Under the pieces are notes generated by a model. It saw only the letters and a program-made list of their open reading frames with translations. It did no database searches and had not been told where the DNA came from. Made by a program: the position numbers and the translations under genes. DNA of 16,533 nucleotides from DATDAH01 sp036525535. Its GTDB lineage: Bacteria > Actinomycetota > Acidimicrobiia > Acidimicrobiales > DATDAH01. The stretch covers positions 1 through 16,533 of the forward strand of contig DATDAH010000364.1 of NCBI GenBank assembly GCA_036525535.1, read 5' to 3'. This document shows, piece after piece, positions 7,880 through 15,422 of this stretch. Position 1 is the stretch's first letter; each line of letters starts with the position of its first letter.

Positions 7880-9990
7880 GAGCCCTCGCCGACCAGGCGG
7901 AAGGGCTGCAGCGTCGGCGCCGCCGCGGGGCCGATCACCCGGAAGACCTCCATCTCGTGCTCGCCGGGTCCGACCAGACGCTCGGCCAGCATCGTCCAGA
8001 AGGCCCAGCCGCCACGGCCGTCCTCGATGACCGGCCCGACGCCCGCGATCGTGCCGTCGACGGCGACCGCCACCCAGTCCGCGGTTGGCCCCCGCCACTC
8101 GCCCTCGACGAAGGCGGGAAGCTCGGTGGCCCCCGGAGGGACGGCGCCCGCGGCGGTGTACCGGTTGGTCATCTCCGGGGGCGTCGCGGCGCGATCGACC
8201 TGCTGCGGGTCGACCTCCGTGCCGACGAGAGCGCCATACGGGCCGAGGCGCAGGAGCGCGTCGGGGTCGTCGGCGGGGGCCCCGGCGGCGGGACCCTCCG
8301 CCCCGAGGACGAGGGCGAAGTTCTCGTCACGGTCGATCGTGGCCACCCCGTCGACGCCCTCGATCTCGTTGCCCGACCAGTCCACCGTCCGCGCCGGCCG
8401 CTCCTGTGGCTCACCGAGGAGCGAGACGCCGTCGACCGACCAGGGCAGGTCCGCACCGACGACATCGGCCACGGTGGGAACGATGTCGAGGGTCTCGGCG
8501 TCGCGGTCGTCGACCACGCCCGCACGCTGGCCCGGGTACTTCACGAACAGCGGGACCCACAGAACCTCGGCCGCGTTGCCCTCGCTGACCCCGCGGAGCG
8601 ACTGCTCGTCGGTGAAGCTGATGCCGTGGTCGGCGGTGACCACGACGAGGGCGTCGTCCCACCACGATTCGGCCTGCAGCCGGTCGAGGGCGTCGCCGAG
8701 CAGGCGGTCGGCGTACTGGAGCTGGAGGAGGTGACGCTGGCGGGCCTCGTCGGCGGCGCCCTGGTCGTACCATCCCGTGAACTCGGCCCCCCGGGCCGGG
8801 TGGGGGGCGGCGTACGTCGCCCCCGAGCGCAGGTAGACCCACGGCTGGTGGGGCAGCACCACGTGGGTGACGTCGAGGGTCGCCCCAGCACCGAGCCCCT
8901 CCTGGTCCAACGCCTCGGACCGGCTGACCCCGAGCGCGATGTCGACCTCGCTCTGGTCCTGGGCCACACCGAAGTCGACCTCCCCACGGTCGACTCGGGG
9001 TGACGCGATGTCGCCGAAGACCTCCGCACTGGCCCGCGCCAGGGATCGCATGACCGCCGGAGTGCTCGGCCCGGCGACGTCCCCGCAGACCGACGGCGGG
9101 CAGAGGCGGGTCAGCGGCTCGGTCGACCGCACCTCGTAGCTGCCGCCCAGGAGCGTGAAGAGGCTCTCGTCGTAGTTGATGGCGACCGGCGCGTCGTCGG
9201 GGTCGGGGAGCTGGCCGGTCAGCACCGCCGGGACCGCGGCCTGGGTGGTGGGCGCCACCGTGGTGGTGTTCCGGTACCAGGTCGAGCGGGCCGCCAGGTC
9301 GGCGAAGGCCGGGAACCTGGCGGCGTCGATCGCCCCCTCACCGTCGAGAAGCGACCGCAGGGGCAGCTCGTCGAGGACGATCAGCACGACGGGCGCCGGG
9401 TCGCGGACCGCCACGTCGGCCGGCTCGACCCCGCCGCCCGCGACGAGGTCGCTCACGGGGGACGCGAACAGGAAGAGGGCGAGGAACACCGGCAGGGCGA
9501 GGGCCAGGTACCGGAACACCGAGCGCACCGTCCGGGACCGGAACGCGAGGACCCCGACCAGCACGGCCACGGCCCCGCCGAGGAACAACAGACGGGGGCG
9601 GGCATCCCCGCCCAGAGCCGCCTTCGCCGCGGCCACGGCGTACACGCCGACACCCGCCCCGAGCAGCCCGGCGTGGACGCCGTCCCGGTACCGACGACCG
9701 CCGAGGCGGAACGGCTGCTCCACCAGCCAGAGGACCAGTGCGGGGCCCAGACCGACGAGGAGGGCGTACGCCACGATCAGAACCGCGCCCGCACCCCGCG
9801 TGATGAAGGCGTCGGGGGCGTCCTGGACGACGTCGAGGACGGGCTGGGTGACGACGACGGTGGTCAGGCCGACGAGCTCGGCCAGGTACATCCACTCCCG
9901 GGGCACGGTGGCCGAGCCGGTCGGCTCGGCGCCGTCGGCCGCTGACCCCGTCTTCGGCTCGTCGACCTCGGCCCCCGACGGCTCAGCCAT
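7876..9990 (-). CDS. Membrane-anchored alkaline phosphatase/sulfatase superfamily enzyme, LtaS-like layout (paralogue 2)
   Basis: 704 aa, clearly paralogous along its whole length to the protein at 3014-5068. It differs by an acidic, soluble N-terminal extension of about 30 residues. Five hydrophobic segments (about 35-55, 68-90, 105-125, 133-150, 159-183) are followed by the catalytic domain: Asp207 in VLIVLDELP, Thr249 at the nucleophile position ten residues before the Gly of LTG, His376/His381 in HVVLPHQPW, Asp454-His455 in TADHG. The only two cysteines are 297 and 302 (CPPSVC), matching the paralogue and suggesting a conserved extracytoplasmic disulfide. With Thr instead of Cys/Ser it is unlikely to be a formylglycine sulfatase. 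It is the last gene of the gpsA operon. Its ATG lies inside the end of the cyclase gene (ATGGCTGA, 8-nt overlap), so translation is probably coupled. Confidence 0.85.
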   Translation of the reverse strand: MAEPSGAEVDEPKTGSAADGAEPTGSATVPREWMYLAELVGLTTVVVTQPVLDVVQDAPDAFITRGAGAVLIVAYALLVGLGPALVLWLVEQPFRLGGRRYRDGVHAGLLGAGVGVYAVAAAKAALGGDARPRLLFLGGAVAVLVGVLAFRSRTVRSVFRYLALALPVFLALFLFASPVSDLVAGGGVEPADVAVRDPAPVVLIVLDELPLRSLLDGEGAIDAARFPAFADLAARSTWYRNTTTVAPTTQAAVPAVLTGQLPDPDDAPVAINYDESLFTLLGGSYEVRSTEPLTRLCPPSVCGDVAGPSTPAVMRSLARASAEVFGDIASPRVDRGEVDFGVAQDQSEVDIALGVSRSEALDQEGLGAGATLDVTHVVLPHQPWVYLRSGATYAAPHPARGAEFTGWYDQGAADEARQRHLLQLQYADRLLGDALDRLQAESWWDDALVVVTADHGISFTDEQSLRGVSEGNAAEVLWVPLFVKYPGQRAGVVDDRDAETLDIVPTVADVVGADLPWSVDGVSLLGEPQERPARTVDWSGNEIEGVDGVATIDRDENFALVLGAEGPAAGAPADDPDALLRLGPYGALVGTEVDPQQVDRAATPPEMTNRYTAAGAVPPGATELPAFVEGEWRGPTADWVAVAVDGTIAGVGPVIEDGRGGWAFWTMLAERLVGPGEHEMEVFRVIGPAAAPTLQPFRLVGEGS

Positions 9991-11188
9991 CGGCGGGGTC
10001 GGGAGGCGGAGCCGTCGGGGTGGAGGGGCCCAGGTCGAAGACGGAGCCGAAGCGCTCCTCGATCCAGGCCCGGCCGACCTCCCGGCGCAGGCGGGCCTTG
10101 TCGAGGAGGGACACCTCCTCCTCGGTGCGGCGCAGGAGCCAGAGCGGGACCTTGCCGATGTCGCGGAGCGTGTGGGCCCGGATGCTGACGAGGGTGAAGC
10201 GGTCGTCGTCGGCCAGGGCGTCGTGCACCGGCTCGGGGACCACGACCGAACCCGGGTAGGCGATGCCGACGATGCGGTGGGCCAGGTTCACGACCGGCCC
10301 GTAGAGGTCGCCCTCGTACTGGAGGGTGGGGCCGTGGGCCAGGCCGACCCGCACGTCGGACACGACCTCCTCCTGGCGGAACCGCTCGGACAGGCCCAGG
10401 GCGATGTTCGCCCCGCTGACGACGTCGTCGGCGCTGAACATGACCTCGTCACCGATGGTCTTGACCAGGCGGCCCCCGTGGACCGAGATGACGTCGGCGG
10501 CCACGGCCTCGAAGCGGCCGACCACGTGAGCCAGCTCGGCCTCCGGGATCTGCTGGCTGAGCGCGGTGAAGCCCACCAGGTCGGCGAACCCGACGACCAG
10601 GGTGGCGCTCTCCTCCTGGTCAGCCGCCCCTTCCAGCTGCGCCAGGCGGCGCCGGGCCTCGACCTCGAGGTGACGGCGCCAGACGTACTCGAGCACCCCG
10701 GGCATGATCTGGAACAGGAGCTGGGCCCGGTCGGCGAACGGGGCCTCGACCTCGCCCTCGACGGGGCGCTCGGTCTGGCGGTCCATCATCACGGTCACCT
10801 GGGCGGCGGCGACGCGGGACAGCGACTGGCCGATGACCCGGGCCATCTGGAGGGTCAGGTCGGCGTCGGTCAGGCCTCGGTCGAGGAGGGAGCTGACCAT
10901 GATCGTCATCTCGGCGTCGGTTCGGGTGTAGACGGGGTCGTCGGGCTCGACATGCGGGAAGCCGAGGGCTCGCCAGACCTGGGAGACCTCGTCGACGTCC
11001 AGCCCGGCCTCGGTGGCGATGTCCCGCTGGCTCAGGTTCCGGGGCGCCTCGTCGAGCAGGCGGTCGATGGCCAGGAGCTCGAGGCCACCGATGTGGGCGG
11101 CCCGCTGGATGTCCTCCTCGGGGACCCCGCCCGCCAGCAGGGCCTCCTCCATCGACGGCTTGCGGCGCAGCCGGTCCCACAGGTTCAC
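9983..11188 (-). CDS. Class III adenylate cyclase with Rv1264-like N-terminal regulatory domain
   Basis: A 401-aa soluble protein that should make cAMP from ATP. Residues about 12-180 form a helical regulatory domain (EEALLAGGVPEEDI, VSQVWRALGFP, LTDADLTLQMARVIGQSLSRVA) like the autoinhibitory, pH-responsive part of mycobacterial Rv1264. Residues about 195-350 are the catalytic domain. Metal-binding Asp203 (FADLVGFT) and Asp247 (TIGDEVMF), substrate residues Lys243 and Asp294, and transition-state residues Asn301 and Arg305 (VVNLAHRI) are all present. It should therefore be active as a homodimer and prefer ATP. The frame is open up to 11380, but that overlaps the previous gene; GTG 11188 fits (GTG 11197 is also possible), leaving 16 nt. 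It ends in a Pro-rich tail and overlaps the membrane phosphotransferase gene by 8 nt. Confidence 0.92.
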   Translation of the reverse strand: MNLWDRLRRKPSMEEALLAGGVPEEDIQRAAHIGGLELLAIDRLLDEAPRNLSQRDIATEAGLDVDEVSQVWRALGFPHVEPDDPVYTRTDAEMTIMVSSLLDRGLTDADLTLQMARVIGQSLSRVAAAQVTVMMDRQTERPVEGEVEAPFADRAQLLFQIMPGVLEYVWRRHLEVEARRRLAQLEGAADQEESATLVVGFADLVGFTALSQQIPEAELAHVVGRFEAVAADVISVHGGRLVKTIGDEVMFSADDVVSGANIALGLSERFRQEEVVSDVRVGLAHGPTLQYEGDLYGPVVNLAHRIVGIAYPGSVVVPEPVHDALADDDRFTLVSIRAHTLRDIGKVPLWLLRRTEEEVSLLDKARLRREVGRAWIEERFGSVFDLGPSTPTAPPPDPADG

Positions 11189-11204
11189 GCCGCGCACCGC
11201 CCGT

Positions 11205-13055
11205 TCACGAGAAGGAGACCTCGGTGTCGGCTCCGGATCCCTCCGGGGGCCAGGGGGCGAGGAGGGCCTCGCCCTGCGGCTCGGCGCTCGACCAGTCGGG
11301 GTCGAGGCCGGGACACTCGAGCCGGAAAGGTGGCGCGCCGGCGGCAGGGGCCAGGGCCCACAGCAGCGCGGGCCGGTCACCGTGCCAACGGACGGCGAAG
11401 CCGAAGGGGCCGAACGCCGTGGGGGCGTCGTGGAGCTCGAGGCCCTGGCCGTACCACTCGGGCACGGCCACCGGCAGGACGGTGAGACGGTCGGGACGGT
11501 CGAGGAACGGCCCCCGCTCGACCAGCAGCAGCGCCCGGGTCGCCAGGAGGAAGGCTGCAGTCGCCGGCGGATGGTGATCGGCCAGGACGACGGGGACCCG
11601 GGGCTCGCCGCCGATCAGCTCGGGCCAGACCCCGGCCCCGGCTGCCGCCAGCGCCCGCAGGCGGGTCAGGCCGGCGCGGTCACCTTGGCCGATCTCGACC
11701 CGGGCCAGCAGGGCGGTCAGCCAGGGCGACCAGCCGTCGTCGCTGAGGACCCCGGCCCGGACGCCACCCGCCTCGCTCACCAGCTCGGCCCGCACCAGGT
11801 CCAGTGTGGCCACCACCGCCGGCGCCTCCGGGTCGAGCGCCCCCAGCGCCGCGGCCACGACCACGCCGACCACCCCGGCGTCCAGCGCCCGCCCGGGACC
11901 GGCAGGAATCGCACCCGTTCTGGCCTCCGATTCACTGCCCTGGGCGAGCAGATCAGGGGCCAGGACGGCGGCGATCGAGCGGTCGACGTCGGCGGCCAGG
12001 CCGCGGGCGAAGCGCCAGGCGTCGACCGACGCCTCGAGTTGACCTTCGGCGGCGAGCAGTCCGGCGGCTCGGACCAGGCCGGCGACGGACCACCAGTCGT
12101 CCAGATAGGTCTGGTCGGCGGCGCCGAGCACGAGCGGTTGCGGCCCCGGGGGGAGCAGCCCCGCCCGCAAGGGGTCCTTGCGGTGGCGACGGACCCGGCG
12201 CTTGCGTTCGATCCAGTGCCCGGCCTTGGCCACCGGCCCGATCAACGCCGGGTCGGGGGCCGATCCCAGGGCGACCAGGGCCTGGCCGGTCGCCGCCAGG
12301 CTGCCCGTCCCGTCCTCGAAGGCCCCGGTGAGCCGCTGGCGAGCAGCCAGGTCGGCCCGGGTCGCCTGCTCGTCCCGGAGGCCGAGGACGTGCCGGGCCT
12401 CGGCCGACAGCGCCGTGGTGAGCAGGTCGGGTTCGTCGTGGACGAGGAGGAACCCTCGGGCGGCGTCGGCGGCCGCGCTGATGACCGGCTCGGGGAGCGA
12501 CCAGGACGCACCGGCGTCGACCTGCGCCCGCCAGCCGGCGGCGACCCGCTCGGCGTCCGGAAGCTGCGCGGCGTCGACGGCCTCACCGCGGGCCAGGACC
12601 ACCCGCAGCGTCGCCTTGTGGGGAAGGGGGAGGAAGGCGACAGGCGCGATCCACTGGCTGGCGGGGCGGGGCAGGCGCACCTGGTGGTGGCCGTCGACGG
12701 TCACCACCTCACCGTCGAGGTCGACCGAGCCCGCCCCGTCCACGACCAGGGCGATGGCCACCGGCACGGGCGTCTCGTTGGTGATCTCGGCCACCAACAT
12801 GGCCGCGCCACCCGACCCGGTGACGGCGTACGCGTGCTGGACCACATCGCCGGCGACGACCCGCACACGGGTCTCGACCACCGGGGTCGACCCGACCAGG
12901 GACTGGCGCACGGCGGTCTCGACCGGTGGGACGTGCCAGCGGTCCTCAGCTCCGATCCACCAGCCCAGTGTCCAGCCCGCTCCGGCAGGGCGCAGCCCGC
13001 CGCTGGCGTCGACCGCGCCGAGGCGGCCGGCGCCGAGGACCCCGAGATCCGTCAC
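11205..13055 (-). CDS. Hypothetical protein, possible six-hairpin glycosidase-like fold
   Basis: 616 aa, with no confident family. Residues about 1-190 look like a beta-sandwich (MLVAEITNETPVPVAIALVVDG). The rest is mainly helical, with repeated helix pairs and aromatic-acidic turns such as TYLDDWWSVAGLVRAAGLL (Asp319-Asp320). This order, beta-sandwich then alpha/alpha barrel, is seen in six-hairpin glycosidases (GH15, GH63, debranching-type). It is an inference from pattern; catalytic residues cannot be assigned. There is no signal peptide. Its GTG start at 13055 follows the gpsA stop by one base (TGA-C-GTG), so both are almost surely on one mRNA and translation is coupled. An upstream in-frame extension to 13127 overlaps gpsA and is rejected. 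Composition is Ala/Leu/Val-rich, as for its neighbours. Confidence 0.7.
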   Translation of the reverse strand: MTDLGVLGAGRLGAVDASGGLRPAGAGWTLGWWIGAEDRWHVPPVETAVRQSLVGSTPVVETRVRVVAGDVVQHAYAVTGSGGAAMLVAEITNETPVPVAIALVVDGAGSVDLDGEVVTVDGHHQVRLPRPASQWIAPVAFLPLPHKATLRVVLARGEAVDAAQLPDAERVAAGWRAQVDAGASWSLPEPVISAAADAARGFLLVHDEPDLLTTALSAEARHVLGLRDEQATRADLAARQRLTGAFEDGTGSLAATGQALVALGSAPDPALIGPVAKAGHWIERKRRVRRHRKDPLRAGLLPPGPQPLVLGAADQTYLDDWWSVAGLVRAAGLLAAEGQLEASVDAWRFARGLAADVDRSIAAVLAPDLLAQGSESEARTGAIPAGPGRALDAGVVGVVVAAALGALDPEAPAVVATLDLVRAELVSEAGGVRAGVLSDDGWSPWLTALLARVEIGQGDRAGLTRLRALAAAGAGVWPELIGGEPRVPVVLADHHPPATAAFLLATRALLLVERGPFLDRPDRLTVLPVAVPEWYGQGLELHDAPTAFGPFGFAVRWHGDRPALLWALAPAAGAPPFRLECPGLDPDWSSAEPQGEALLAPWPPEGSGADTEVSFS

Positions 13056-13056
13056 G

Positions 13057-14052
13057 TCAGCGCCGTTCGGAGGCGACCGTGCGCTTGAGCAGCCCCCGGT
13101 AGGCGCTCTCGGCGGGCGCCGTCCCACCCACGACGCTGGCCACCTGGGCGGTGATGGGCATGTCCACGCCGTACTGCTCAGCCAGCTCGAGCACGACCCG
13201 GGCCGACTTCACGCCTTCCGCGACCTGGTTCATCTCCTCGACGATCTGCTCGATGGACTTGCCCTTGCCCAGCTCCTCGCCCACGTGGCGGTTGCGGCTC
13301 TGGCTCGAGATGCACGTGGCGAGGAGGTCTCCCATGCCCGCCAGGCCCGCGAAGGTCTCCGGCTGGCCGCCCATGGCGACGCCGAGGCGGGTCAGCTCGG
13401 CCAAGCCCCGGGTGATGACCGCAGCCCGGGTGTTGTCGCCTGCTCCGAGCCCGTCCGCCATGCCCGAGGCAAGGGCGATCACGTTCTTCAGCGCGCCGCC
13501 CAGCTCGCTGCCGATGACGTCCTGGTTCGTGTAGACGCGGAAGAGGTCGGTGGCGAACAGGTCCTGCAGGCGGGCGGCGACGGTCGCGTCGGACATGGCG
13601 ATCACGGCGGCCGCGGCCTGCTCGGACAGGATCTCCTTGGCCAGGTTGGGCCCGGTCAGCACTCCGTAGGGGTGGCCGGGCAGCTCCTCCTGGATGACCT
13701 GGGTCATGCGCAGGTTGGTCCCCTGTTCGAGGCCCTTGGCCAAGCTGACCACGGGAACCCACGGGCGCAGGTCGTTGGCCACCTCCTTCAGGGTCTCCCG
13801 GAACCCGGAGCTGGGAACGCCCATGACGAGGACGTCGGCGCAGGCCACGGCCGCGGACAGGTCGTCGGTGGCCACCAGGCCGTCGTGGAGGGTGAAGTCC
13901 GCCAGGTAGCGGCTGTTGGTGTGGCTGGTGTTGATCTCCTCGGCCACGTCGGCGCGGCGGGCCCAGAGCGTGGTCGGCGTGTTGTGCGCGGCGAGGTGGG
14001 CGACCGTCGTCCCCCACGACCCGGCGCCGAGAACCACCACTCGGACGTCCAT
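13057..14052 (-). CDS. gpsA: Glycerol-3-phosphate dehydrogenase [NAD(P)+]
   Basis: Reduces dihydroxyacetone phosphate to sn-glycerol 3-phosphate, the backbone precursor of phospholipids and of glycerophosphate polymers. The N-terminal Rossmann motif is GAGSWG. The conserved SLAKG and TGPNLAKEI segments are present, as is the catalytic Lys in GGALKNVIALASG, followed by the GLAGMGDLLATC block of the C-terminal domain. The length of 331 aa is usual. ATG 14052 is chosen over GTG 14061 because the TAGGGT box 7 nt upstream overlaps that GTG. It heads a minus-strand operon running through the six-hairpin-like protein and the cyclase to the membrane phosphotransferase. It is divergent from cofC/fbiD by 26 nt; the same gpsA-fbiD neighbourhood is known in mycobacteria (Rv2982c-Rv2983). 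Confidence 0.97.
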   Translation of the reverse strand: MDVRVVVLGAGSWGTTVAHLAAHNTPTTLWARRADVAEEINTSHTNSRYLADFTLHDGLVATDDLSAAVACADVLVMGVPSSGFRETLKEVANDLRPWVPVVSLAKGLEQGTNLRMTQVIQEELPGHPYGVLTGPNLAKEILSEQAAAAVIAMSDATVAARLQDLFATDLFRVYTNQDVIGSELGGALKNVIALASGMADGLGAGDNTRAAVITRGLAELTRLGVAMGGQPETFAGLAGMGDLLATCISSQSRNRHVGEELGKGKSIEQIVEEMNQVAEGVKSARVVLELAEQYGVDMPITAQVASVVGGTAPAESAYRGLLKRTVASERR

Positions 14053-14059
14053 GAGGGCC

Positions 14060-14065
14060 ACCCTA
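14060..14065 (-). promoter_or_regulatory. Putative -10 box of gpsA (leaderless)
   Basis: TAGGGT on the minus strand, 7 nt before ATG 14052. It shares two base pairs (14064-14065) with the plus-strand -10 box of cofC. It covers the alternative GTG at 14061, which therefore would not be in the mRNA. Confidence 0.48.
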
Positions 14066-14069
14066 GACT
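14064..14069 (+). promoter_or_regulatory. Putative -10 box of cofC (leaderless)
   Basis: TAGACT on the plus strand, 9 nt before ATG 14079. No Shine-Dalgarno sequence is found in the spacer CGCCCTTCG. It overlaps the gpsA -10 box on the other strand at the central CTAG. Confidence 0.45.
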
Positions 14070-14078
14070 CGCCCTTCG

Positions 14079-14663
14079 ATGCTCGTCCTCGTGCCGGTCA
14101 AGGCCTTCGGGCGGGCCAAGGTCCGGTTGGCCGAGGTGCTGGACGGCCCGTCGCGAGCAGCGCTGGCCCGGGAGATGGCCGATCGCGTGCTGACCGCCGC
14201 CGCCCCCCTGCCCGTCGCCGTGGTCTGCGACGACGACGACGTCGCGGCCTGGGCCGAGTCCCGCGGCGCCCGCGTCCTGTGGCGACCGGGCCACGGCCTG
14301 AACGGCGCGGTCAACGACGCCGTCACCACGCTGGCCGGCGAGGGCCTCGACCGGGTCATGGTCACCCACGCCGACCTGCCGCTGGCCACGGGCTTCGACG
14401 AGCTGCTCGCGGGAGGCGACGGTGGCGCCGTCCTGGTCCCCGACCGCCACGAGGACGGGACCAACGTGGCCGTCGTCCCGGCCGCCTCCGGCTTCACCTT
14501 CGCCTACGGGCCGGGCTCGTTTCCCCGCCACTGCGCCGAAGCCGAGCGGCTCGGGTTGACCCTGACCGTGCACCGCCCACCCCGGCTGACCTGGGACGTG
14601 GACGTCCCGGCTGACCTCGACCTGCCCCCGGACGTGCCCACCACCCCGCTCCTGGCGACGTGA
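14079..14663 (+). CDS. cofC/fbiD: 2-phospho-L-lactate / phosphoenolpyruvate guanylyltransferase (coenzyme F420 synthesis)
   Basis: Activates phosphoenolpyruvate (actinobacterial FbiD) or 2-phospholactate (archaeal CofC) with GTP, giving the side-chain donor for the F420 deazaflavin. At 194 aa it has the usual length. The nucleotidyltransferase signature is at the N-terminus: LVPVKAFGRAKVRLAEVL, with Lys8, Lys14 and Arg16. VMVTHADLPLA (Asp99) is the metal-binding DLP motif, and the WDVDVPADLD segment near the C-terminus is typical. In mycobacteria fbiD also lies divergent to a gpsA gene, which supports the call. The host should therefore make F420, though no other F420 gene is in the window. 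It overlaps the next gene by 4 nt (GTGA), so the two are co-transcribed. Confidence 0.94.
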   Translation: MLVLVPVKAFGRAKVRLAEVLDGPSRAALAREMADRVLTAAAPLPVAVVCDDDDVAAWAESRGARVLWRPGHGLNGAVNDAVTTLAGEGLDRVMVTHADLPLATGFDELLAGGDGGAVLVPDRHEDGTNVAVVPAASGFTFAYGPGSFPRHCAEAERLGLTLTVHRPPRLTWDVDVPADLDLPPDVPTTPLLAT

Positions 14664-15391
14664 TCACCTCGACCGACCTCCCTGTCCCCGAGCGGGCCCT
14701 GGCCATCGCCGCCCACCCCGACGACGTCGAGTTCAACTGCGGCGGCACCTTTGCCAAGTGGTCGGCGGCGGGTTGCGTGGTGAACCACCTGATCCTCACC
14801 GACGGGTCGAAGGGCTCCTGGGATCCCGAGCAGGACCTGGAGGCGCTCGTCGCCATCCGCCAGGAGGAGCAGCGTTCGGCAGCCCGGGCCTTGGGCTCGA
14901 CCGGCGACGTCGGCTTCTGCGGCTGGGTCGACGGCGAGCTGGACGTCACCCTGGAGCGCCGAGGCGTCGTCGCCTGGTGGATCCGCCACGTCCGTCCCGA
15001 CGTCGTCCTCGCCCACGACCCCTGGAAGCGCTACCGCATCCACCCTGACCACCGCGCCGCCGGCTTCCTGGCCACCGACGGCATCGTCGCCGCGAGGGAC
15101 CCCCACTTCTTCCCCGAACACGACGTCGACCCCTGGCGCCCGACCGCGCTCCTCCTGTTCGAAGCCGACGACCCCGACCACGTCGAAGACGTCACCGACT
15201 GGACCGACCCCAAGCTCGCCGCCCTCGAGTGCCACGAGTCCCAGTTCGAGACCACCATGTTCAAGGACCTCGGCGAAGTCGAGTCCGCACGCGAGGCCTT
15301 CCGCGCCAGGGAGCGACAGAAGATGGTCGAGATGGGCGAGGTCGCCAGCTTCCGCTACGGCGAAACGTTCACGCTGGTCTCCGACATCTGA
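14660..15391 (+). CDS. PIG-L (LmbE/MshB-like) family deacetylase
   Basis: A zinc-dependent N-deacetylase family; members remove acetyl groups from GlcNAc-containing molecules (MshB in mycothiol synthesis, GlcNAc-PI deacetylases) or cleave mycothiol conjugates (Mca). 243 aa. The first zinc motif is AHPDDVEFNCGG, with His19, the general base Asp21 and Asp22. The third ligand is His131 in RIHPDHRAAG. There is no signal peptide. It starts at GTG 14660, which overlaps the cofC stop as GTGA, giving tight coupling without a clear Shine-Dalgarno sequence. The substrate cannot be told: MshB is usually longer, and nothing about the F420 pathway requires a deacetylase. It converges with the GGDEF gene, with 31 nt between the stops. 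Confidence 0.92.
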   Translation: MITSTDLPVPERALAIAAHPDDVEFNCGGTFAKWSAAGCVVNHLILTDGSKGSWDPEQDLEALVAIRQEEQRSAARALGSTGDVGFCGWVDGELDVTLERRGVVAWWIRHVRPDVVLAHDPWKRYRIHPDHRAAGFLATDGIVAARDPHFFPEHDVDPWRPTALLLFEADDPDHVEDVTDWTDPKLAALECHESQFETTMFKDLGEVESAREAFRARERQKMVEMGEVASFRYGETFTLVSDI

Positions 15392-15422
15392 TCCACGGGC
15401 GGCGACGGCGGTCGACGCCTGA

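Noticed and set aside
11189..11380. 64-codon N-terminal extension of the cyclase
   Set aside because: It overlaps the end of the preceding gene and is Pro/Arg/Ser-rich low-complexity sequence; GTG 11188 gives a normal operon junction.
9176..11485. 769-codon open frame on the plus strand, and many other long antisense frames
   Set aside because: It lies opposite two well-supported genes (membrane phosphotransferase 2 and cyclase). Its translation is low-complexity Arg/Gly/Ala/Pro and matches no family; such frames arise from GC-rich third positions.
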